A stretch of 64,000 nt of DNA from Modestobacter sp. VKM Ac-2984 (lineage in GTDB: Bacteria; Actinomycetota; Actinomycetes; Mycobacteriales; Geodermatophilaceae): positions 1 through 64,000 of the forward strand of contig NZ_JAPVBJ010000004.1 of the NCBI RefSeq assembly GCF_026967985.1, given 5' to 3'. The position numbers and the translations under genes were made by a program. Each line of letters begins with the position of its first letter. Positions within the stretch are counted from its first letter, which is position 1. Of this stretch, positions 36,363 through 47,186 are shown one piece after another. Under the pieces are notes generated by a model that was given only the letters and a program-made list of their open reading frames with translations, did no database searches and was not told the origin of the DNA.

Positions 36363-37348
36363 CCGGACGGCGCCGGCCGTCGTCCCCACGCCCGCCCCGG
36401 GCCCCCAGCGCCGCGCTGCGGGACCGGGGTGCGGTTGGGGACCGGCAGGCTGCCGGCATGGTCGGCGCGGGCGGCATGGACGGGGACGGCGGGGTGGCCG
36501 GGGTGCTGCGGGCCGGGAGCCGGGCGCTGGCCGACCTGGTCCTGCCCCGCAGCTGCGCCGGCTGCGCCCGGCCCGGCGACGTCCTCTGCCCGGCCTGCCG
36601 GTGTCGGCTCACCCGGCCCCGGCTGGCCGAGCCGCGCCGGCACCCGCCCGGCTTCCCGCCGACCGTGGCGGCCGGCGCCTACGCCGGGCCGGTGCGCCCC
36701 ACGGTGCTGGCCTTCAAGGAGCACGGCCGGGCCGAGCTGGCCGGTCCGCTGGGTGCGGCGCTGGCGCTGGCCGTCGGCGTCGTGCTGGCCGGTGCGGCCG
36801 GGCCGGCGACCGCGCCCGTCGTGCTCGTCCCGGTGCCGAGCTCGGCGGCGGCGGTGCGCCAGCGGGGTCGGGACCACGTGCGGGAACTGGCCGACCGCGC
36901 CGTCGCCGAGCTGCGGGCGGCCGGCGTGCCCGCCCGGACGGCGCCGGTGCTGGGCAGGCTGCGGGGGCGGGCCGGGCGCACCCGGGACTCCGCCGGCCTG
37001 GACGCGGCCGCGCGGCGGGCCAACCTGGCCGGCCGGTTCCGCGTGCTGCCCGCCGGGCACCGGGCGTGGGCCGGGGTGCCCGCGGGCAGCCGGCTGGTGC
37101 TCGTGGACGACGTCGTCACCAGCGGAGCGACCCTGACCGAAGGGGCCCGGGCGCTCGCCACGGCCGGGGACACGCCGTGGCGGGACACGCCGGTGGTGGC
37201 CGCAGTCGTCGCGGCGACTCCACGACGAGTGCACCGACCGTTCGCCGCGCCGCCACCTGGGTCGTTCACGGTGCGTGGTCGAGCTGGGGCAGGACCGGAC
37301 CCTGCTTCCACTGTCGGGACCGGGGTACAGCGTCTAGCGTCGGGTTGA
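36359..37348 (+). CDS. comF: ComF-family phosphoribosyltransferase-like protein
   Basis: Up to 329 residues. A four-Cys zinc finger (CAGCARPGDVLCPACRCRL near residue 65), then the type I PRTase fold with the PRPP loop VLVDDVVTSGATLTEG. ComF homologues act in DNA uptake, but in most actinobacteria their role is unknown. GTG 36359 overlaps the lpqB stop by GTGA; a later start at Met34 or Met40 would remove a poorly ordered N-terminus. The C-terminus is extended and Gly/Pro-rich. Confidence 0.85.
   Translation: MTGRRRPSSPRPPRAPSAALRDRGAVGDRQAAGMVGAGGMDGDGGVAGVLRAGSRALADLVLPRSCAGCARPGDVLCPACRCRLTRPRLAEPRRHPPGFPPTVAAGAYAGPVRPTVLAFKEHGRAELAGPLGAALALAVGVVLAGAAGPATAPVVLVPVPSSAAAVRQRGRDHVRELADRAVAELRAAGVPARTAPVLGRLRGRAGRTRDSAGLDAAARRANLAGRFRVLPAGHRAWAGVPAGSRLVLVDDVVTSGATLTEGARALATAGDTPWRDTPVVAAVVAATPRRVHRPFAAPPPGSFTVRGRAGAGPDPASTVGTGVQRLASG
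37335..37340 (+). promoter_or_regulatory. -10 element of hpf
   Basis: TAGCGT about 35 bases before the hpf ATG. A leader with GGGAGG follows. The hexamer overlaps the comF 3' end. Confidence 0.45.
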
Positions 37349-37375
37349 TCACACCCCGCTCAACCGGGAGGTCCC

Positions 37376-38116
37376 ATGGAGATCGTGGTCCGTGGTCGTA
37401 ACGTCGAGGTGCCCGAGCACTTCCGCCAGAAGGTGGAGGACAAGGTCGGCCAGCTGGAACGGTTCGACGGCAAGGTCATCCGCATCGACGTCGAGCTGCT
37501 GCACGAGAAGAACCCTCGGCAGGCAGCCAACGCCCAACGCGTGGAGATCACGCTCAGGGGCAAGGGTCCGGTCGCCCGCGCCGAGGCGTCTGCCCCCGAC
37601 TTCTACGCCGCGCTGGAGCTCGCGGCCGGCAAGCTCGAGAACCACATGCGACGAGCCAACGACCGTCGCCGCGTGCACCACGGCCGGCGAACGCCACCGA
37701 GCGTGCGGATCGACGGCGTCCCCACGGTCGAGGAGCCGGTGCTCGACGGGGTGGGCAGCGCCCCCGTGCGGGAGCCGGACGGGACGACCGCCGACGTCGA
37801 GGCCGCGCTGGCCGACGGCCCCTTGGTGACCGACCTGGACGAGCACCTGCCCGGCCAGGTCGTCCGGGAGAAGGTGCACCCGGCCACCCCGATGCACATC
37901 GACCAGGCCCTCTACGAGATGGAGCTCGTCGGCCACGACTTCTTCCTCTTCCTCTGCGCCGACACCGGCGTGCCCTCGGTCGTCTACCGGCGGCACGCGT
38001 TCGACTACGGGCTGATCCGGCTCGGCGCCCCGGCCGACGCCGAGGACGGCGCGGCTCCGGCCGCCGCCGTCGCGGCATCCGCGGCGGCGGGGGACCTCCA
38101 GCCCGCGCACGCCTGA
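37376..38116 (+). CDS. hpf: ribosome hibernation-promoting factor, long form
   Basis: 246 residues. The N-terminal S30AE domain (1-100: RNVEVPEHFRQKVEDKV) binds the ribosome decoding site, and the C-terminal domain (185-225: PMHIDQALYEMELVGHDFFLF) drives ribosome dimerisation, separated by a variable linker. The conserved counterpart is Rv3241c, between comF and secA1. RBS GGGAGG. Confidence 0.93.
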   Translation: MEIVVRGRNVEVPEHFRQKVEDKVGQLERFDGKVIRIDVELLHEKNPRQAANAQRVEITLRGKGPVARAEASAPDFYAALELAAGKLENHMRRANDRRRVHHGRRTPPSVRIDGVPTVEEPVLDGVGSAPVREPDGTTADVEAALADGPLVTDLDEHLPGQVVREKVHPATPMHIDQALYEMELVGHDFFLFLCADTGVPSVVYRRHAFDYGLIRLGAPADAEDGAAPAAAVAASAAAGDLQPAHA

Positions 38117-38129
38117 CCCGCTGCCCCGG

Positions 38130-38163
38130 CGAGCCGCCCTCCGCATCCGTGGAGGGCGGCTCG
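38130..38163. terminator. bidirectional hairpin terminator between hpf and the GNAT gene
   Basis: 13-bp perfect stem CGAGCCGCCCTCC with its complement and an 8-base loop, in the gap between two convergent genes. Confidence 0.75.
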
Positions 38164-38177
38164 TCGCCTGTCCGGGG

Positions 38178-38738
38178 TCAGTCGGTGGGCAGCCGGGAGA
38201 AGACCGCGGCGTCGCCCCGGCTGCCGTCCCGGTAGGCCAGGTAGGAGCGCAGCACGCCCTCCTGGGTGAACCCGGCCCGGCGGGCGACGGCCTGGGAGCC
38301 GGTGTTGCGCACGTCGGCGACCAGGTACACCCGGTGGGCGCCCAGACCGAGCGCCCACTCGGCGAGTGCGTGCGTGGTCTCCGCGGCGTAGCCCCTGCCG
38401 CGGGCCGATGGCGCGAGCCAGTAGCCGATCTCCGGGCCCATCGGGTGCTGGCCGATCCGGTGTACCCCGGTGGACCCGACGACGGTGCCGTCCACCTCGA
38501 TCGCCAGGTTGGTGCCGGCGCCTGCCCGGCGTTCGGCCGGGGAGTCCTCGAGGACGTACGCCAGGGCGTCGGCGCGCGTGTACGGCACGGGGATGTTGAT
38601 CCAGCGTTGGACGTCGGGGTCCTGGCAACCGGCGAGCACCGCCTCGACGTCGTCCTCGCGGAAGGGGCGCAGCAGCAGGCGGTCGGTGCGCACCACCTCG
38701 GTGGTCAGGTCGATGCCGCCGAGGTCCATCCCGGTCAC
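38178..38738 (-). CDS. GNAT family N-acetyltransferase, RimJ/RimL-like
   Basis: 186 residues. [18 protein letters not shown] at the N-terminus and the acetyl-CoA loop [11 protein letters not shown] (motif A, about 117-127) followed by [22 protein letters not shown] are typical of RimJ/RimL-type acetyltransferases. GTG start overlaps the stop of the PPOX gene by GTGA, so the two are an operon. Substrate unknown. Confidence 0.87.
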   Translation of the reverse strand: MTGMDLGGIDLTTEVVRTDRLLLRPFREDDVEAVLAGCQDPDVQRWINIPVPYTRADALAYVLEDSPAERRAGAGTNLAIEVDGTVVGSTGVHRIGQHPMGPEIGYWLAPSARGRGYAAETTHALAEWALGLGAHRVYLVADVRNTGSQAVARRAGFTQEGVLRSYLAYRDGSRGDAAVFSRLPTD

Positions 38739-39217
38739 TGCAGCTCCTCGGGACCCCGCCAGCGTTCGGCGTTGCCCAGCACCCGGTCGATCGAGATCTC
38801 CAGCACGACCCGGGCCGGGTTGACCCGCGGCTGCTGGTAGCGGACGGCGTACCGGGCCTCGGCGTCGGCGACGGAACCGGCGTCCTCACGCACCACCGCC
38901 GTTCCCTCCAGCGTCGTCCACACCTTGCCGTCGACCTGGCAGACCGCCACCCGGGCCGGCCCGCCCTGTTCCTGCCCGCCCTGCACCTGCCCGCCCTGCA
39001 CCTGCCCGCGTCGCACGTGGCGGACCTTCGCCGAGGTGCCGGAGGTGATCACCCGGGCGGTGCCGGTGGCGGCGTCGAGGGTGACGCCGACCGGCACGAC
39101 GTGCGGGGTGCCGTCGGCGCGCAGGGTGGTCAGCGTGGCCAGGTGCCGCTCGGTGAAGAAGGCCACCAGCCCGGGTCCGAGCAGCGGGGGAGGTGGGGAG
39201 TCTGCGGCGGAGGACAC
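38735..39217 (-). CDS. PPOX-class flavin/F420-binding oxidoreductase
   Basis: 160 residues with a split-barrel fold: [27 protein letters not shown] is the usual N-terminal strand pair of F420-dependent pyridoxamine-oxidase-like proteins, and [11 protein letters not shown] follows. A Gly/Gln insertion at about residues 70-84 ([16 protein letters not shown]) arises from a 15-bp tandem repeat. GTG start at 39217 is preceded by TACCCT at seven bases, suggesting a leaderless message. Since F420 genes are nearby, F420 use is plausible but not shown. Confidence 0.82.
   Translation of the reverse strand: MSSAADSPPPPLLGPGLVAFFTERHLATLTTLRADGTPHVVPVGVTLDAATGTARVITSGTSAKVRHVRRGQVQGGQVQGGQEQGGPARVAVCQVDGKVWTTLEGTAVVREDAGSVADAEARYAVRYQQPRVNPARVVLEISIDRVLGNAERWRGPEELQ
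38971..39008. repeat. 15-bp tandem repeat inside the PPOX gene
   Basis: Two exact copies of CCTGCCCGCCCTGCA plus an 8-base partial copy, with a degenerate copy just before. It encodes the repeated Gly-Gln-Val-Gln-Gly run on the minus strand. Confidence 0.85.
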
Positions 39218-39224
39218 GTCGCGG

Positions 39225-39230
39225 AGGGTA
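39225..39230 (-). promoter_or_regulatory. -10 element for leaderless PPOX gene
   Basis: TACCCT on the minus strand, seven bases before GTG 39217. Diverges from the secA promoter about 60 bases away. Confidence 0.5.
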
Positions 39231-39292
39231 CGAGTCCGGGGCTCCGGGCAGGACGCTCGGCCGCGCCGGGACCGGTTCACAGCCGCGCCGCC

Positions 39293-39298
39293 TACGCT
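39293..39298 (+). promoter_or_regulatory. -10 element for leaderless secA
   Basis: TACGCT, six bases before GTG 39305; no ribosome-binding site precedes the start. Confidence 0.55.
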
Positions 39299-39304
39299 GG
39301 GGTC

Positions 39305-42412
<3,108 letters not shown>

Positions 42413-42427
42413 CGCGCTGAGCTCCCC

Positions 42428-42461
42428 GATGCCCCGCCGACCACCTGGTCGGCGGGGCATC
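42428..42461. terminator. hairpin terminator after secA
   Basis: 15-bp perfect stem (GATGCCCCGCCGACC and complement) with loop ACCT, 16 bases after the secA stop and shared with the convergent gene at 42505. Confidence 0.8.
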
Positions 42462-42504
42462 GTCGTCGTGCGGTCCCGACCTGCGCCACCGGGTGGGGAG
42501 CCGC

Positions 42505-43104
42505 TCAGCCCACCTGCAGCGCCGTGCACCGCCAGCGCCCGTCCACCCCTTCCAGCCGGGCGGCGACCGCATGTGCCCAGCCGCCGCGCCGGGCCACGGC
42601 GCTGATCTCGGCCACCCCGTCCACCGGTTCGCAGACCCGGACCGTGCTCAGCAGCAGCGGTGCGGTCCCCTCGGTGCACCAGCGCGGCCGGCGACGCCCG
42701 CTGAGGGCCTGGAACAGCGCCGGGCTCACCAGGGACTGCAGCTGGCTGATCGGCCGGCGGCCGGCGAACGCCTCCAAGGTCAGGGTGACCAGTCGCCGTC
42801 CGGCGGCCTGGGGGTCGGGCAGCTCGGCCCGACGCGTCCAGGCCGGCCCGAAGTCCGCCGCATCACCGGCCGGCCGGGCCGGCCGGTCCAACCGGGGCCG
42901 CGGGCCGGGCGGAGGGGCCGGCCGTGGTGTGCGCCGGCCCGGGACCAGCAGCCGCACCGGCAGGCCCTCCTCCTGCAGGGGAGGTCCGGGTGTGCGGACG
43001 ACGACGAGCTGCAGCCGCCGGGGGTCCGGCGCCGGCGCAGCGGCCAGCGGCCCGGACGACGGGGGAGCAGGTGGTGCCGGAGAGAGCTGCGGCGCGGCGG
43101 TCAT
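42505..43104 (-). CDS. Rv3235-family protein
   Basis: 199 residues. Pro-rich N-terminal third, then a conserved C-terminal domain (about 90-198) with LVTLTLEAFAGRRPISQLQSLVSP and RVCEPVDGVAEISAVARRGGWAHAVAARLE, as in the small actinobacterial family exemplified by M. tuberculosis Rv3235. Function unknown; no signal peptide. ATG with GAGGAGA at good spacing. It lies 46 bases downstream of the LysM gene on the same strand. Confidence 0.8.
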   Translation of the reverse strand: MTAAPQLSPAPPAPPSSGPLAAAPAPDPRRLQLVVVRTPGPPLQEEGLPVRLLVPGRRTPRPAPPPGPRPRLDRPARPAGDAADFGPAWTRRAELPDPQAAGRRLVTLTLEAFAGRRPISQLQSLVSPALFQALSGRRRPRWCTEGTAPLLLSTVRVCEPVDGVAEISAVARRGGWAHAVAARLEGVDGRWRCTALQVG

Positions 43105-43149
43105 CGGTGTCTCCTCGGGACGATGGGGGAGGCGGATCGGGAGGGTGGG

Positions 43150-43920
43150 TCAGGTCGGGGGTCGCAGCACCTGACCGGGCAGCAGCAGGTCCGGGTCGGG
43201 GCCGATGACGGTGGCGTTGGCCTCCCACCACGCCTGCACGGCGGCGGCCACCTCGGCGTCGGTGACCGGCTGCCCGGGACGGCGGCCGGTGAGCCAGTCG
43301 CGGGCGACGTCCCACAGGCAGTCGCCGCGCAGGACGACGTGGTCGCCGGTCGCCGGCCCCGGCCAGTCGGGCGCCGGGGCGGTGTCCTCCACGGCGGCTG
43401 TGTCCTCCGCGGCGGCTGTGCCCTCCGTGCGAGCTGTGTCCTCCGCCGCGGTCGCCGGTGCACTCGGCCAGTCGGGCTGCACGACGGGCGTCGCAGGACC
43501 CGACGGCCAGGCGTCGGCGGTGGGGCTCGTCTCGGCCGAGGCGACGGCGAGGGGGCCGGGACCGCTGGGCAGCGCGATGGGCGCCGCGGTGCTGAGGCCG
43601 ACCCCGATGGCGATCGCCGCGGCCCGCCGCGCACCGGCTGGGAGCACCCCGCGCAGCAGCACCCCGGCCGTCCGGCCGGCCAGGCCCGGCGCCGCGGTGG
43701 CAGCGGTCAGCAGCAGACCGAGGGCACCCCAGGCCCAGCACAGCCAGGCCAGCGCGGTCACCGCCACCAGCACGAGGGCGTCCGCCCCGGCGGTGTCGAC
43801 CAGCCGTTGGGGATCGGCCAGCGCGGCGCGGACCGTCCCCGGCTCCGCCCCCAGCCGGCGCAGGCCACCGGCGACCAGGGCGAACGCCGCGGCCGTACCC
43901 GTCCAGCGCCCTGCCGACAT
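43150..43920 (-). CDS. LysM-domain membrane protein
   Basis: 256 residues. Two or three hydrophobic helices in residues 1-130 (VLVAVTALAWLCWAWGALGLLL is the clearest), an Ala/Thr/Glu-Asp repeat linker (about 155-180), then a LysM-type module at about 192-255 (GDHVVLRGDCLWDVARDWL ... PGQVLRPP). LysM binds peptidoglycan, so anchoring between membrane and wall is likely. Start ATG 43920 with GGAG upstream. Its linker is encoded by imperfect GCTGTGTCCTCCGC-type repeats. Confidence 0.8.
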   Translation of the reverse strand: MSAGRWTGTAAAFALVAGGLRRLGAEPGTVRAALADPQRLVDTAGADALVLVAVTALAWLCWAWGALGLLLTAATAAPGLAGRTAGVLLRGVLPAGARRAAAIAIGVGLSTAAPIALPSGPGPLAVASAETSPTADAWPSGPATPVVQPDWPSAPATAAEDTARTEGTAAAEDTAAVEDTAPAPDWPGPATGDHVVLRGDCLWDVARDWLTGRRPGQPVTDAEVAAAVQAWWEANATVIGPDPDLLLPGQVLRPPT

Positions 43921-44011
43921 GCCCACTCCACTCACAACGAGGACCAAACACCACCATGCGAAGCAAATGCAACCAAACGAAAGGATCTGTGGACGGGCTA
44001 ACCTGCCGGTC
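43921..44011. promoter_or_regulatory. unusually AT-rich divergent regulatory region
   Basis: The 91 bases between the LysM gene and the next gene are clearly richer in A and T than anything nearby, with A-rich runs such as CCAAACGAAAGGAT. The plus-strand gene has TAACCT (43999-44004) seven bases before its ATG. Confidence 0.5.
43999..44004 (+). promoter_or_regulatory. -10 element for leaderless gene 44012-44581
   Basis: TAACCT plus seven bases, then ATG 44012. Same hexamer and spacing as the SDR gene at 14878. Confidence 0.55.
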
Positions 44012-44581
44012 ATGCGCTGGGAGCAGTTGTTCGCCGACCTCGAGGGCCAGCTGGCCGAGCAGGAGGCCGCCGTCGAGCAGGGCGACGAGGCGTCCCGGGC
44101 GCGCGCCGAGCACGGACGGGTCCGGCTGGCCGACCGGCTACGGGGCTCGGCCGGACAGGAGGTCTCGCTGAGCTCCCGCGGTGCCGGAGAGCTCGCCGGC
44201 CGGCTCGTCGACGTCGGCGTGGACTGGGTGCTGCTGGTCGATCACCAGCGCCGCGAGGTGCTGGTCGCGCTGGGCGCGGTGACCGCGGTGTCCGGGCTCA
44301 CGGCCGTGACCGCCGTGGCCGGGACGGCCGGTCTCGTCGACCGGGCCCTGGACCTCCGCCGGGCGGCTCGGGCGCTGGCCCGGGACCGGGCCGCTCTGCA
44401 CTGCCTGCTGGTGGACGGCGCCGTCCTGGCCGGCACCGTCGACCGGGTCGGCGCGGACTTCCTGGAGGTGGCCGAGCACCCGATCGACCAGCCCCGGCGC
44501 CGTGGGGCGGTCACCGGGGTCCGGGCGGTGCCGCTGGACGCGCTCGTCGCGCTCCGGACGGCGGGGCCGGCGGCCGGCTGA
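44012..44581 (+). CDS. conserved-looking hypothetical protein with two related beta modules
   Basis: 189 residues. N-terminal helix (1-45) rich in Glu, Ala and Arg. Then two similar segments: 61-92 (LAGRLVDVGVDWVLL ... VLVALGAVTAV) and 138-181 (VLAGTVDRVGADFLEV ... RAVPLDALVAL). Each has a G-x-V/L-x-x-V-G-x-D pattern followed by a strand ending in a Val/Leu-rich edge, which recalls an Sm-like small barrel. That resemblance is my inference, not an established family assignment. It diverges from the LysM gene and converges on the HTH gene. Confidence 0.7.
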   Translation: MRWEQLFADLEGQLAEQEAAVEQGDEASRARAEHGRVRLADRLRGSAGQEVSLSSRGAGELAGRLVDVGVDWVLLVDHQRREVLVALGAVTAVSGLTAVTAVAGTAGLVDRALDLRRAARALARDRAALHCLLVDGAVLAGTVDRVGADFLEVAEHPIDQPRRRGAVTGVRAVPLDALVALRTAGPAAG

Positions 44582-44590
44582 GCGGCTCGC

Positions 44591-44836
44591 TCAGCGGGTG
44601 GAGTCGACCTCGGCGTCGTCGGGGGCCGGTTCCTCGGCGACGGAGGACGAGCGCGCCTCGGCGTACTTCTGCTGGATGAAGCGCTCCAGCTCGTCCTTCT
44701 CGACCCGCCACTGGCCCCGCCCGCCGATCTGGATGGCGATCAGCTCCTTGCGGCGCACCAGCGCGTAGGCCTGTGACCAGGAGACGTTGAGGATCTCCGC
44801 GACGTCGTCGAGGGTCAGGAAGCGCTGGGTGGCCAT
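44591..44836 (-). CDS. excisionase-type helix-turn-helix DNA-binding protein (BldC-like)
   Basis: 81 residues. Residues 6-55 (FLTLDDVAEILNVSWSQAYALV ... GQWRVEKDELERFI, abbreviated) form the winged HTH_17 fold shared by excisionases and BldC. The tail is acidic. It stands alone, with no phage genes nearby, so a chromosomal regulator is more likely than an excisionase. Two exact 14-bp repeats lie in its upstream region. Confidence 0.85.
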   Translation of the reverse strand: MATQRFLTLDDVAEILNVSWSQAYALVRRKELIAIQIGGRGQWRVEKDELERFIQQKYAEARSSSVAEEPAPDDAEVDSTR

Positions 44837-44874
44837 GGGGTCGGTGTTCTCCCGTCGAAGGTGCCCGCCAGTGT

Positions 44875-44996
44875 GTCAGCCGGGTGACAGCGGCCCGGAC
44901 GGTCCACCCGAAGGTGTGGACGACCGCTGCGCACCGGCTCGTCCCTCGGTCATGATCTGCCTCCGCGACCGCGTACGGCGAGGTCAGCCGGGTGAC
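44875..44996. repeat. two exact copies of a 14-bp operator-like sequence
   Basis: GTCAGCCGGGTGAC at 44875-44888 and again at 44983-44996, 108 bases apart, in the divergent region between the HTH gene and the CpaB-like gene. Each copy has GTCA/TGAC inverted ends. Candidate binding sites for the adjacent HTH protein or another regulator. Confidence 0.6.
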
Positions 44997-45037
44997 CGGC
45001 CCGAGACGGGCAGACAGGGCGAGGGATGATCCGACCG

Positions 45038-45802
45038 ATGAGCGCGCCCACCGCGGCGCCGTCCACCGTGCGCGCCGACACGGCTCCACCCGGCCCGGCG
45101 GCGCGTCGGGTCCGCCCGCCGCGCTGGCTGGACCTGCGGCTGGTGCTCGGAGTCCTGCTCGTGCTGGGCTCGGTCCTGGTCGGCGCCCGGGTGGTGACGG
45201 CCGCGGACGCGACCGTGCCCGTCTGGTCCGCCGCCGGTGACCTGGCGGCCGGCACGGTGCTGTCCGAGGCCGACCTGGTCCCGGTCTCCGTCCGGCTGGA
45301 CGACGTCGCCGAGGCCTACCTGGCCACCAGCACCCGCCCGGCGGGGCGGGTGCTCGCCCGTGCGGTGCGAGACGGGGAGCTGCTGCCGCGATCGGTGCTC
45401 GAGGAGCCGGGTGACCTGGTGCAGCTCGCGCTCCCGGTGCAGGCCGGTTACGTCCCGCCCGGGCTGGACCGCGGGCAGGTGGTCGACGTCTACGCCGTGG
45501 CCGACCCGGTGGTGGGCGGGTCCGCGCCGACCGGCGGCGGGGTGGACGTCGTCGTCGCCGGTGCACCGGTGCAGGCGGTCACCGGGCGTGGGGACGGCGT
45601 CCTCTCCACGGCCACCTCGACCGTGCAGGTGGTCGTCGCCGTGCCGGCCGAGGACGCTGCCGACGTGCTCGCCTCGATCCGGGGGCGCGGGCTGGTGGTC
45701 GTCGTCCGGAACTCCGTCGAGGCTCCGTCCGACACGGGTGGGGCCACGGCCGACCGCAGCGGCGCACCGGTCGCAGCTGTCCCGGCCGGGCCGGTGGACT
45801 GA
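45038..45802 (+). CDS. SAF-domain membrane protein, CpaB/FlgA-like
   Basis: 254 residues (ATG 45026 is an upstream alternative). Cytoplasmic N-terminus, one membrane helix (WLDLRLVLGVLLVLGSVLVGARVV), then an extracytoplasmic SAF domain (about 55-120: AAGDLAAGTVLSEADLVPV). This is the layout of CpaB/RcpC proteins of Flp-type pili. Coupled by TGATG to the CpaE-like ATPase. No pilin, CpaF or TadB/C genes are in the window, so the pair may serve another function or complement a distant locus. Confidence 0.8.
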   Translation: MSAPTAAPSTVRADTAPPGPAARRVRPPRWLDLRLVLGVLLVLGSVLVGARVVTAADATVPVWSAAGDLAAGTVLSEADLVPVSVRLDDVAEAYLATSTRPAGRVLARAVRDGELLPRSVLEEPGDLVQLALPVQAGYVPPGLDRGQVVDVYAVADPVVGGSAPTGGGVDVVVAGAPVQAVTGRGDGVLSTATSTVQVVVAVPAEDAADVLASIRGRGLVVVVRNSVEAPSDTGGATADRSGAPVAAVPAGPVD

Positions 45803-47079
45803 TGGCCCTGCAGGTCTTCACCGCAGTCACCGGCGCGTCCTGGGAGTCCGAGCTCGTCGGGGCGCTGGACCGCGAGGACCACGGGGTCACCGTCGTCCGG
45901 CGCTGCGTCGACGTCGCCGACCTGCTGGCCGCCGCGACGACCGGCACCGGCCAGGCGGCACTGCTCTCGGCCGAGCTGCGCCGGCTGGACGGCGCGGCGG
46001 TGGCCCGGCTGACCGCCGCGGGCATCGCGGTCGTCGGGCTGGTCGAACCCGGGGACACCCGGGCGACCGACCGGCTCCACCAGCTCGGCGTCGTCCGGGT
46101 GCTGCCTGCCGACGCGCCGGCCGAGGAGATCGCCCGCGAGCTCCGGGACGCCGTGCGCGGCGGACCGGTGGGTGGCCACGACGTCGGCGACCCACGGTCG
46201 GCGCTGCCCGCCCTGGGGCTGCCGCCCGAGGAGTCGGCGCGCCCGGCCGGCCGGGGCCGGGTCGTGGCGGTCTGGGGGCCGACGGGCGCGCCCGGTCGCA
46301 GCACCGTGGCCGTCGGGCTCGCCGACGAGGCGGCCCGGCTGGAGGTCTCCACGCTGCTGGTGGACGGGGACGTGTACGGCGGTGTGGTCGCGCAGGTCCT
46401 CGGCCTGCTGGACGAGTCCCCCGGCGTGGCGGCGGCTGCCCGGCAGGCGGCGGCCGGGACGCTCGACGTCGCGGCCCTGGCGAGGCTCGCCTGGGTGGTT
46501 CACCCGCACCTGCGGGTGCTGACCGGGCTGGCCCGGGCCGACCGGTGGCCCGAGCTGCGGCCGCAGGCGGTCGCGGTGGTGCTCGAGGAGGCTCGGCGGC
46601 TGGCCTCGCTGACCGTGGTCGACTGCGGGTTCTCCCTGGAGGAGGACGAGGAGCTCTCCTTCGACACCGCCGCGCCACGCCGGAACGGAGCCACCCTCAC
46701 CGTGCTCGAGGAGGCCGACGTGGTCCTCTGCGTCTGCGGAGCTGACCCGGTCGCCCTGCAGCGCGCCGTCCGGGCACTGGCCGAGCTGCGCGAGGCGCTC
46801 CCGGACGTGGAGCCGGTCGTGGTGGTCAACCAGCTGCGCCGGGGTCCGGTGCCCGGCGACGCGCGGCAGGAGATCGCCGGTGCGCTGAGCCGCTTCACCG
46901 GCCACGAGGTCCGTGCCTTCCTCCCGGCCGACCGGCGGGCCACCGACGCGGCCCTGGCGGCCGGACGGACCCTGGCCGAGGTGGCTCCCGCGTCCCCGCT
47001 GCGCACCGGGCTCCGCACGCTGGCCGCTCAGCTCGGCGGGGTCGCCGAGCCGGCTGGGCGGCGCCGGCGTTCCCGCTGA
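45802..47079 (+). CDS. CpaE/MinD-like ATPase
   Basis: 425 residues. The N-terminal 120 residues look like a degenerate receiver domain. The C-terminal part is a ParA/MinD fold with a variant P-loop GPTGAPGRSTVA (about 160) carrying Arg where the deviant Walker A has Lys. TLLVDGDVYGG and VVVVNQLRRG follow. Members place pilus or septum machinery. Overlaps the CpaB-like stop by one base. The missing Lys makes ATP hydrolysis uncertain. Confidence 0.8.
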   Translation: MALQVFTAVTGASWESELVGALDREDHGVTVVRRCVDVADLLAAATTGTGQAALLSAELRRLDGAAVARLTAAGIAVVGLVEPGDTRATDRLHQLGVVRVLPADAPAEEIARELRDAVRGGPVGGHDVGDPRSALPALGLPPEESARPAGRGRVVAVWGPTGAPGRSTVAVGLADEAARLEVSTLLVDGDVYGGVVAQVLGLLDESPGVAAAARQAAAGTLDVAALARLAWVVHPHLRVLTGLARADRWPELRPQAVAVVLEEARRLASLTVVDCGFSLEEDEELSFDTAAPRRNGATLTVLEEADVVLCVCGADPVALQRAVRALAELREALPDVEPVVVVNQLRRGPVPGDARQEIAGALSRFTGHEVRAFLPADRRATDAALAAGRTLAEVAPASPLRTGLRTLAAQLGGVAEPAGRRRRSR

Positions 47080-47152
47080 GCCGTGCCGGCCCGGCCGGGG
47101 CGCCCGCCGGGCCGGGCAGGGGGTGGGCTGACCGGTCGTGATGCCCGGGCCG

Positions 47153-47158
47153 TAGCGT
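47153..47158 (+). promoter_or_regulatory. -10 element upstream of the WS/DGAT gene
   Basis: TAGCGT about 30 bases before the TTG start; GGGAGG lies between. Confidence 0.4.
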
Positions 47159-47186
47159 GGACCCGGTACCAGTGAGGGAGGTCACG

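Noticed and set aside
44591-44836. Excisionase of a mobile element
   Set aside because: The HTH fold fits, but there is no integrase, attachment repeat or phage gene nearby and the flanking genes are conserved chromosomal ones.
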